DNA of 64,000 bases from Pyrrhosoma nymphula. Its lineage: Eukaryota; Arthropoda; Insecta; Odonata; Coenagrionidae. Below are positions 56,124 to 64,000 of this stretch, in pieces (position 1 is the first letter of the stretch; each line of letters begins with the position of its first letter). The notes beneath the pieces were generated by a model. That model saw only the letters and a program-made list of their open reading frames with translations, ran no database searches and was not told the DNA's origin. A program made the position numbers and the translations under genes. The stretch lies in NCBI GenBank assembly GCA_963573305.1, contig OY754339.1, forward strand, positions 9,161,941 to 9,225,940, in the 5' to 3' direction.

Positions 56124-56749
56124 CCCGGGAGTGGTCGCTAAGCTACTTATCACGCGAGCGGTCGCGTGTGAGGCTTTGTCTCACACTCGGACGTATTGAT
56201 TATCTATCATAGAGCGTTTATTGGCAATATATGACACTATGTTTTGATTTAATTTATATCTCTTAATGTTCATTTGAAGCAATGATTTCCACATATACAC
56301 AATTGCTAATACAATTACGTAACCAGTGCTAATTTTACTGGCGATGATACCATTGGGTATTAATGAAGAAAATTAGAATTCTCAAGAAGAAATATTTATT
56401 TATGAGGACTTACTTTCTCATGACTCATAAATTTGCATTAACGTATCTGCTCTACACGAAATGAATAACTTTTCCCGCAAGTCACGAAAGTGTAACGCAA
56501 CTGATGCAAAAACACTAACGTCAGTGGTCGCGCGATGAGGAAAAGTCTCACATCTTGTAGCCGACGATATCAGACATATCATTACACAGCTGCGGACGCT
56601 TCATTTATACTTTTTGAGACGGTCGGTCAATAGGAAGAGATACAAAGTCACCTAGAAGTAAAGGGAACTTATTCCAACTCATGATTACAAAGCGAGCACA
56701 AGTTTAAATTTGCTGTGAGAGAAAATCTCATAGTGCGACCAATGGCGGG
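56124..56749. mobile_element. piggyBac-type MITE with TTAA target duplication
   Basis: TTAA borders both ends (56,120-56,123 and 56,750-56,753). The left end CCCGGGAGTGGTCGC and the inverted right end CCCGCCATTGGTCGC match at 12 of 15 positions. A TTAA target and ends beginning CCC are characteristic of piggyBac elements. Inside, a hairpin motif GGTCGC-(N)-TGTGAG-loop-CTCACA occurs near 56,157-56,186, in altered form near 56,524-56,558, and inverted near 56,712-56,740. These are candidate transposase-binding repeats. There is no coding capacity in 626 bp. The right flank, GGTGGCTGCAGGG, belongs to repeat family R6. Confidence 0.75.
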
Positions 56750-56753
56750 TTAA

Positions 56754-57330
56754 GGTGGCTGCAGGGTATTCGTAGTTCATAAAGTGCACATTTTATTAAT
56801 CTGCGTCTGTTTTGGTGGTGGAACCCACCTTACATACAGCAATATAGGTGAATCAAGAGTTAAAGTATACATTTTTTCCATTAATTTAATGCTGTTTTGA
56901 CTTGAGTATTCTGTGAGGCATTTGAAATTTAGACGTAATTTCTATTTTAATGCGTTTTTTCGAATAAGCGTGACATTTTTATATTTTTAGAAATGATTTT
57001 AATAATATAAAGTGTTTAATTTTGCGTCCAGAAGAAAGTCTGTGCATGTGTAATCGAATACTTACGAAAATAATATCACATACCAAAAGGCTGCGTGTTA
57101 AAATAGCATTGAATTGCCATAAAACCAAATTGTTATGACGCAATGTTCTACACTTTTATCTATCAATCTTACTTATGAAGACACGTATGCAAAGTTTCAC
57201 ACAAATCTGCACATGGATCGACAAATCTCTCCAACAACCTTGATGCGATGGCCCGAGCAATGTTGTAGCCCATTCGAATTCAACAGCCAATGAGTGATGA
57301 AACGTTTAAGGTGGCTGGAGTGGTAATCAA
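56754..57330 (-). repeat. Dispersed repeat family R6, copy 1
   Basis: GGTGGCTGGAGTGGTAATCA, GGGTCATTTGGTGCACATT at 57,309-57,347 recurs inverted at about 62,920-62,965 and in weaker form at 56,754. AAAAGGCTGCGTGTTAAAAT and ATTGCCATAAAACCAAAT at 57,088-57,131 recur at 57,661-57,709. No coding content. The segments seem to be two adjacent, overlapping copies. Confidence 0.5.
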
Positions 57331-57532
57331 GGGTCATTTGGTGCACATTATAATACATTGTCAAGTAAGTAAAAACATTCATCGACCACATTTCATTGAA
57401 GTTTATCAGTTTATGCGTTGTATTGCATCGTACAGATAGTAATGGAAATAATACAAGATTTACATTTTATGAAAATTATCTAACAAGAAAATCTATACAT
57501 AGGTCATCGAATTATTGAGAAATATATTTTAT

Positions 57533-57606
57533 GTAGGATTTCAGGAAATGCTGCGCTTTGTTCTGTACAAAACGCAGCATTACCCGAGAGCATCATCCTA
57601 CATAGA
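57533..57606. repeat. Hairpin between two R6 segments
   Basis: TATGTAGGAT and AATGCTGCG on the left pair with CGCAGCATT and ATCCTACATAG on the right around CTTTGTTCTGTACAAAA. The arms are about 30 bp with a bulge. No target duplication seen. Confidence 0.5.
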
Positions 57607-57619
57607 TAAGAAAAGCTAC

Positions 57620-57870
57620 GAAAGCCTTCAAACAAAAATTAAATATATATTTTATGTGCCAAAAGGCTACTTGTCTAAATAACATTGAATCGCCACAAAA
57701 CCAAATAGAAATGATTAAATTGTTTTCCCTCTTATCCACAGGTGTCACTAATATGAATGCGTATGCTAAGTTTCGCGCTATTCTGTACATAAAAATTGCT
57801 TCAACCACCCAAGCAAAAGGCGCCAGATGAACGAAAGGTTAAAGTCACAAACTGTGGATGGAGTAGGTAC
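57620..57870 (-). repeat. Dispersed repeat family R6, copy 2
   Basis: Shares CCAAAAGGCTAC, ATAACATTGAATCGCCA, CAAAACCAAAT and CTAAGTTTCGC with 57,080-57,210 in the same orientation, with gaps. Possibly a tandem copy. Confidence 0.5.
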
Positions 57871-57879
57871 CTACTACAC

Positions 57880-58680
57880 TTACCACCGTACTTATAAATA
57901 CATTTGACCCTCCCCAATGACTGATATATACACTCATTTTCTTTTTTTTTTTGGATCTACCTTTGTATTTTTTCTCTTTTTACCGTCTCAACTGGCTCCG
58001 AAGACACTTTATAATCCATGCATTCTCTATATCTACGTTCCCGTCTGTCAACACATTCCTCGCTCCACGTACTTGTTCAGGTAATCTCAAACGCTGCGGG
58101 TAAACATGCGTGACGATATTTTCCCTATGATGTCATTTGTTTATTCTCAACCACCTCTTCCCCACTTCATGAGTCCCATAATATTCAATCATGCGTGAAT
58201 ATTCATCGGAGCTTTGCTCCGCACAGCGCCACCCTGGATATCTTCTCTCTTTCCGATCCTCCGAAATACCACGTGGTCCTCTCAAACAGCTCTCTTTTCC
58301 CGCGGCAATTTGACATAACAGGGGTCATTCACGTATTAGTTAAGTCCATTTAGACCACCTGGTTTTTTTTAACCCCCCTTCTCCTCCCATGTAGGAAAAC
58401 GTTTATAGATTTCATAAACCGCCCCCCCCCTCACTCCTACCAATATAACGTAAAATATAATAAATTTTTGGAACAGTGCGCATATATTAAAATAAATGGG
58501 TAATTTCATGACCAAGTATGCAAAATTGAATTCCTTCCTCCGGGTTTTTATTTTTTTACGTAACCATAGGCTGCATAAAGAAATCTATTTCATTATTTTT
58601 AGGTTTTTATACCGATTATGGTATGTAAAATTAAAAGCAATTAATTAAATATCCACTAGGTTTTTATGTGTAAGGGACCC
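57880..58680. other. No recognisable gene or element
   Basis: Mixed AT-rich and pyrimidine-rich DNA. GGGGTCATTCACGTATTAGT followed by a C-run (58,372-58,430) looks like an old interspersed repeat, without a partner here. Confidence 0.3.
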
Positions 58681-58684
58681 TATT

Positions 58685-58985
58685 TGCTAATATTTCTTTT
58701 TTCAATCTCAGCATACTTCCTGCCCTTCTTCATCCCATCCATATTCTCCTTCTACCCCATCCCCATTTGCCCAACATCCTCCCCTGCCATCAGCATCCTT
58801 AGCAATCCTTCGCTCCTCAATACCCTTTATGCCCTTTTCCTAATCTCATCCATAAGTTTCCTCTCCTCGCCCACCATGTCAAGCACTTCCTCATTTGTCT
58901 TCCTTTCCGTCCAACGCACCTTCTCCATCCTCCTCCACACCCACATCTCGAACGCCTTCAGCCTATTCTCGTCCTTCTTTCTCAC
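58685..58985 (-). pseudogene. LINE 3' end, family L-A, copy 4
   Basis: The minus strand reads RRLNAFEMWVWRRMEKVRWT, KTNEEVLDMVGEERKLMDE and, after a frameshift, MDGMKKGRKYAEIEK. These blocks match the tail of the 44.8-47.3 kb LINE. The RT is missing. Confidence 0.8.
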
Positions 58986-58999
58986 AGTAGGAAACCCAT

Positions 59000-60170
59000 A
59001 AAAATATGAATTTTTAACCGGATATCGTTAACGGCTTTCGAGACGTGATTCACAATTGACGCCACTCGCAAAACACACTTGACCTTAAAAAAAATGCAAA
59101 ATGTCCTAGCTAATCAATACAAAGAATTGATCATGAATTTGTCTATGGTTTAGCATAAATTCAGCGCGGTAATCCCAAAAAGTAAGAATTTTAATCCAAT
59201 AACAATTTTAATGTGTTTAAAATATGATCTTTGAAGTGACTGCAGTCTGTCTTGCGTAAGGTGGTCTCGGGCCCCCTCCGCCACCCCCCAACCCCATCAG
59301 CTCATTATTTTTCGGTTACGCCACTCTTACACCAAGGTGTGTGAGGCTCGCGTGGAATGGGTGGGCCAAGGAGAAGAGAGGAGAGGACAGCACAAGGTAG
59401 GCAACGCTGCCAACATAACTGTATGAAACCTAAGAGGGTGGGAAACCTTCAGCAGTGCATTTCACGACAGTGGTACGAGTTTAAATAATATCAAAATACG
59501 GTGATATTGTTCACAATCCATCGAATAAGACTTTCTAAACAGTTGAATTAAGAGCTATAGTGAACTAGAAATTTGGGTGAGTAGCAGATTGAGCATGTTA
59601 TGGTTACAACGAAGGTTTGAGACCTCGAGAAAACTGGCAGACAACAACGCTGAGATTTCCGTACTCCCCCGTTCGGAGACAGTTCGATGGGAGTAGATTC
59701 TTCCTCTGAATGGAAAAGAAATAAAATGGGTCTACTCCGTAACTGCCACCATGTTTCGCAACTACATTAATGCCTCTAGTGGGAGCTTGATCTTAGTCTC
59801 AATCCCGTATTACATGGCCCTCAAACCAGCACAAGACCGAATATAGTGTGCCAGTTGGCACTTAGTTTCGGAGACGGAATCAATTAATATTTTGCCACCG
59901 TAGAAGATTTCACTCTTTGAAATTGTTTTTGCGAAGATGCGATATTCTATTCATATCACAGCGTATGTGTACGATAATTTTAAACATGTTGGACTCTAGG
60001 AGTAGGCAATCAAAACAACTTTAGGACATTTTTCGTTATTGTTGAGGAAAATAACCAATTTCCGCTAGGCTGTATTTGTTTCGATGAATTAAAAAAGGAA
60101 TGATCATGCAGCAAATGTGAAAGATAAGGTTAATAGTTGATAGCAAATAAATCCTACAAGGATCGATTTG
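59000..60170. other. No recognisable gene; possible repeat near 59,690-59,880
   Basis: ACTGCCACCATGTTTC at 59,745 is shared with 16,810, and CCAGCACAAGACC at 59,826 with 63,020. Both suggest old dispersed repeats whose ends are not visible. Confidence 0.3.
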
Positions 60171-60177
60171 CGCAACA

Positions 60178-60470
60178 TTGCATGGTCCCGTTATGAAATC
60201 AACTAGGCCAGCGAGTATGATAATGGCCTTGTCTGTTAGCCAGCAATTTAGTCAGCAAGGAGGAATTTTACAATACCTGAAAGCTGTCATATTAGCGAGA
60301 ACTCTAGACCTTGTTCTTGATGAAGCATCACGTGAAACGTGCCCATGTTTGTCCCTCAGATACAATGTTGTTTTAAGACATCTCTATTTTAAAGGTGGTT
60401 GGAATGCTTTTTGTTTATGTGCAGTCTTTCGTGAAAGTTTGCATGCGTGTTCTTGCCAGTGATGACTATA
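60178..60470 (+). repeat. Dispersed repeat family R6, copy 3
   Basis: TTATGAAATCAACTAGGCCA, GCGAGTATGATAATGG parallels TTATGAAATCAAGTAGCTTA, GCCAGTATGATAGCG at 63,894. CTAGACCTTGTTCTTGATGA, AGCATCACGTG parallels, inverted, CACGATGCTTGATCCAGCAC, AAGACCTAG at 63,012. TTGATGA...GTGAAACG at 60,317-60,340 also has the CUGANGA...GAAA shape. The 94-codon frame here is not a gene I recognise. Confidence 0.5.
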
Positions 60471-60915
60471 GAAAAGAGTGAAAATAATGCATCAAACCAA
60501 ACTTAGTTTTTGCAATTCAATGATATTTTAGCACGTAGTCTTAAGGTACCTACTTGGCATATACTTATTTCGTAATTGGGGAAGTCTACTAAAACTAGAT
60601 GATTACGCGATTAAAACGTACCCTCTTCACTGAAAATTACAATGCAAGCAGTTTGTCTGTAACTTACGAACTATTCGTAAAATTCAACATTGAAAATTAA
60701 TTTTATTATTTTAATTAAATGATGTTTATTACTCCAAATATTTTACAAACAAAGACATAAACAACATTCACGGAGCTTTAGGTAACCTAAAAGGCGGACC
60801 TGTGTTAAGGTTACAATCATTATATAATAATCTTCCATGCATTGGTTTATAAATAGTGGAAAAAAGAACATGTACCAACATTAACAAAAAATAATATATT
60901 TAACTAAATATATTA

Positions 60916-61649
60916 TTATAATTTCAAATTTGATTTAACAAAGTATTTCTTCAATTTTAGGATAAGTAAACAGCCAAATTTTTTACATTTTTTAGAAAAA
61001 TATAAAGATTTACCGCCCTTCTGTATGTACTCAGATGGTAATAAGTTGTAAACTTTTGGCCCAATGTATACGAAACTTTTTCCGAACAGTGACAATTTGG
61101 GCCTTGGTAAGGGTGTCAACACCCTACGAAAATTCCACTTTCCCGGCCTGTTTGACATATGGTACTTTTGCTCCGCTCCTCAGAAAAAAAGAGTCTAAGT
61201 ACTTTATACACATACAAGTGTCTGAGAGGGAGCAATTTTACATTTTTAAAGAGCGGAAAGGACGACTCGTAGTAATTCTGTTTTAGCATCACCCGAATAA
61301 TCCTCTTTTGCAGGGTTATAGCGGGTTTAATAGAGATCAGATAAGCTCCACCCCATGCAATTATACCATGTTTCAATTTAGAGTTTACTAATGTATTGTA
61401 ATATAACCTCAGATTATCTAGCGAACATTTGTTACGAAGCAGATAAAATTTAGCTAGGGCATACCGCAATACTTTAGTTACAGAGTCTATGTGTTGTGTC
61501 CACTTCAAACCTTGATCTAGGGTTATTCCTAGATAGGTTATACTATTTACACGTTCAATTAGAATGGGATCACAGCATGTATCAGGATTACAGTTTATAC
61601 TCGGTCTTGTTGCACTCAAAATTGCATAATGAGAATGAATAAAGAACAA
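60916..61649 (-). pseudogene. LINE reverse transcriptase C-terminal part (CR1/L2/Jockey type)
   Basis: A 177-codon frame (61,649-61,116) reads VNSITYLGITLDQGLKWTQH, VLRYALAKFYLLRN, LYYNTLVNSKLKHGIIAWGG and LQKRIIRVMLKQ. This is the region after RT motif E and thumb found in CR1/L2/Jockey-like LINEs (V-x-x-x-x-Y-L-G-I-x-x-D, then Y-N-x-L-x-x-S-x-L-x-Y-G). After a frameshift the tail RPKLSLFGKSFVYIGPKVYN, LLPSEYIQ continues to 60,919. The palm motifs are missing, so the copy is 5'-truncated. The poor match to family L-A shows it is another clade. The long open frame suggests moderate age. Confidence 0.85.
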
Positions 61650-61689
61650 TGAGATAGAGAAAGTAATTCGCTAAAACATATCTCTCAAT

Positions 61690-62865
61690 GATCAACAAAT
61701 TTAACAACTCTGTCAAGCATATTATCTAGTTTTCAACAGGAATGAAATTACTGATAAAAATTAGAAACAGTGACTTTGTTACTAGCGAGTCATCATCTCT
61801 ACAGTGAAGTGTACCTCCAGAAAAAATTGGCTGCTCACAATTAGAGAATTGTAAAATAAATTAATTACACAATAGCGCTGGCTTAGGTAGTTGAACACAT
61901 TCCAGTTACTTCTTCTCATTCGAGATGCAAATAAGTATTTGACTACGTGCATTGATGTGATGCCGGAAAGATCATACCTAAAATAAAATACTTCACGGAA
62001 ATATTACCACAAACATGTCGAATTTTAGCTTCTAAACTTTAAAAATCTCCACTGATATACATTTATTGTAGCAATAGTCGTCCAAAATAAGAAAAAAACC
62101 AGCTTTTTTAGAAACGGCAAATATTTTGACCAAAATCAGTAGTAATTTCCGTGTAGCTGCAATGATAATCACATTATATTGACTAAGTCACCACCGATGA
62201 ACTCACGAGAGAATATTAATGTACCACATCCGGAACAACACCTTTTAAAAACCTATTTTACCTTCAGGTTATAAAACCTGAAAAAAAGTTTTTTCTTCAG
62301 GTTTTAATACTGGAGTACTCTACTCACTGAAAATAACCGATTAACCTTACACCAGTTTTTTCCCATAACCTACCATCCCTACGAAACACGGAATCGCTGT
62401 ATTTCCACGGGGCGGGGGTACACCCGGTAAACCCGCTTACTCGAATTCTGACGTCACACCAATCAAAAGGCGTTTCTTCCGCGCGAAAGACATTTGAAAT
62501 TTTCGCGAACTTTGACGTTCCATAACTACAAGAATATTGAGCATTATGAAGGTCTGCTTTGCAAATGTCAATGGCTTTAATTTATTAACCGTTATATCCG
62601 AAAAAAATGCTCTTTTAAATTGAGGAGAGCACCCACATGTGCGCATATTTTCTAACAAACTCTATATAATATATTTCATCTCATTATTGTTGATGCTTAT
62701 AAATTTCAAGGAGTTGCGCCCATTCCAATATTCGAAAAAAAAACAATTTCCGTATAGTTTTGTCTAAATTTCGAACACTGCGCCGAAAACTCTAGTCAAA
62801 AGGAAAAAATATGATTCTTGTATACTTTCCATTACTGCCTGTATGGCGAGTTCCAACATACAAAG
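61690..62865. other. No recognisable gene or element
   Basis: AT-rich; a short inverted pair AACCTGAAAA/TTTCAGGTT lies near 62,265-62,305. Nothing else stands out. Confidence 0.35.
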
Positions 62866-62869
62866 AGAT

Positions 62870-63210
62870 GCACTCATGTGAAATTTGGTCCAAATGTTAT
62901 CTTTTTTCGACTAAGAAAAAAATGAAAATGTGCATTTAATGACCCACGATGTCCACTCCAGCCATCTGAACCAGAGGTAGTAATGTCATGTAGCTCAATA
63001 AAGCCCGTTAAACACGATGCTTGATCCAGCACAAGACCTAGTATGCTAGCTGATACTTGATATTGAGGACGAAACCCAGTATGATAGAAACCACTTGCGA
63101 TGTAGCGAAACTGTAGCTTACTGTTGCGAACTTTTAAAAAAAACGGAAATTTTCCATGAAAGAAGGCGACTTTCGGCAGTTGCAGTAATTGCAGGGATTG
63201 TCGAGACATT
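62870..63210 (-). repeat. Dispersed repeat family R6, copy 4
   Basis: Read on the minus strand it contains ATGGCTGGAGTGGACATCGT, GGGTCATTAAATGCACATTT and CTAGGTCTTGTGCTGGATCA, shared with 57,309 and 60,300. The 111-codon minus frame is not related to any domain I know. Confidence 0.5.
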
Positions 63211-63379
63211 CACGGCACATTGACTTCACCACCAAAGAGTGCGTAACACCCGCGAATAAGTGACGCGCTGATTAAAAAAAGTGAACACTGCGATTGTAAA
63301 AGCAAACGTGATTGGTCGACGGCTACTAGATCCTACTGGGAGCTAGTAGTACCGCATCAAGTAGGAAATCAATTAAATT

Positions 63380-63900
63380 GAAATTGGAAGCTATGACGTG
63401 GTGGAAGGGCTCCATACTAGCAAGGATGAAGAGACGTTGTGACTTCCACAGTTTATTGAATACAGAACGACCGGTTTCGGATGTCAAGCCATCTTCAGGT
63501 AAGTACATTGAAAAACATGGAAAATACAAGTTTACATATATGTATTACGGGAAGTTGCTATGGGAGGGGGTGGGGTTGAGGTTGGCTGAGCAGGGAGGGG
63601 CAAAAGGGGTGGGGGGGGATACAAAGTATGTGTTGTAACTGGGAGAGAGGGTGGGGGGTTAATCACTCGGGTTGTGGGGGTGGGGGTTTTGGGAGGGTGA
63701 TGAGTAATAAGGGGGATGGGTTAGGAAAGGTGACATCATTGAGAAGTTGGTTTCCTTGTAGGGTGATCTCCCGAATTTCTAGGGCATCCATCCTCCTTCC
63801 TTTCCCGGTTAAATGCAGGATTTCTGGCTCAAAGCTGCTTCGGTGCCCAATCTCCAAAAGGTGTCGGGAAGTCACAAAGTCTCATCATTGCTATTATGAA
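63380..63900 (-). pseudogene. Penelope-like element, copy 5: C-terminal end
   Basis: The minus strand encodes RHLLEIGHRSSFEPEILHLTGK, partly cited here as HLLEIGHRS and EILHLTGKGRRMDALE, followed by IREI and QLLNDVT. This is the end of a PLE-type GIY-YIG domain (S-x-A-x-H...ILH...K-G-x-x-x-D-x-L-E-x-x-E-I) found in some arthropod PLEs. The catalytic glutamate region (ALEIREI) is present. The upstream endonuclease core and RT are lost. At 63,475-63,498 a hammerhead-like motif follows. The copy lies inside repeat family R6. Confidence 0.65.
63475..63498 (-). ncRNA. Hammerhead-like core downstream of PLE copy 5
   Basis: Minus-strand order is CTGAAGA, TGGCTTGACATCC as a short imperfect hairpin, then GAAACCGGTCG. 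It lies about 170 nt after the end of the coding remnant. Stem II is weaker than in copy 3. Confidence 0.35.
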
Positions 63901-63904
63901 ATCA

Positions 63905-64000
63905 AGTAGCTTAGCCAGTATGATAGCGATTATACTGGATAGCCAGCATGCTGCTTCTGTATCACACGGTACTGGAAAGCTATCACACAAGTGAGTATCC
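63905..64000 (+). repeat. Dispersed repeat family R6, copy 5, cut by the window edge
   Basis: AGCTTAGCCAGTATGATAGC and GGATAGCCAGCATGCTG parallel 60,205-60,250. The copy continues beyond the window. Confidence 0.45.

Noticed and set aside
1..64000. CRISPR array, operon or bacterial gene set
   Set aside because: No regularly spaced repeats, no dense coding, and many eukaryotic retroelements with splice-type signals.

Overview
This window looks like AT-rich intergenic or intronic DNA from an animal, most likely an arthropod and probably an insect. I see no prokaryotic gene layout, operons or CRISPR. The recognisable proteins are almost all decayed retroelements: LINE reverse transcriptases and 3' ends, and Penelope-like elements (PLEs) with a reverse transcriptase and a GIY-YIG endonuclease. 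Around them lie a tRNA-derived SINE family, a piggyBac-type MITE and many foldback repeats. The arthropod assignment is inferred from this repeat spectrum; I do not recognise the species.

Layout. 0-6 kb: two very old LINE remnants, one perhaps split by about 0.9 kb of unrelated sequence, and a foldback repeat. 7-15 kb: several palindromic repeats, a SINE and a purine-rich tract. 17-18.7 kb: PLE copy 1 (minus). 19.5-20.8 kb: a strange degenerate ATCG/GCAT-rich tract. 21-24.6 kb: four fragments of one LINE family. 25.8-26.9 kb: PLE copy 2 (plus), sister to copy 1 and split by a later insertion. 28.1-28.4 kb: a head-to-head SINE pair. 28.6-30.2 kb: the only likely host-gene signal, a CpG- and GC-rich promoter-like island followed by a first coding exon with a signal peptide and a good splice donor at 30,171. 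No later exon is convincing, so 30.2 kb onward may be its first intron. 34-43 kb: foldbacks, a LINE end, a TA-flanked MITE, another SINE pair and a compact PLE with a 15-bp target duplication. 43-44.7 kb: a duplicated dispersed repeat. 44.75-47.3 kb: the best LINE copy, with a partial endonuclease and a full RT. 49-53.3 kb: a second compact PLE-like foldback, a PLE inserted in a TA microsatellite and a more decayed PLE. 54.2-54.7 kb: a non-repetitive stretch with homeodomain-type sites. 56.1-56.7 kb: the piggyBac-type MITE. 57-64 kb: a dispersed repeat family, LINE ends and one more PLE.

The main pattern is that every PLE copy retaining its 3' side (five divergent copies) carries, 0.07-0.35 kb beyond the GIY-YIG region, a motif of the form CUGANGA (or a one-base variant), hairpin, GAAA, resembling a hammerhead ribozyme core. 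The same motif recurs in several palindromic elements with no protein left. Two of the compact elements have inverted terminal arms, a single-sided tail of 34-37 nt and exact 15-bp target duplications. The window therefore reads as a nest of PLEs and non-autonomous relatives. All positions of degraded elements are approximate, and nothing here was checked by a database search or a folding program.
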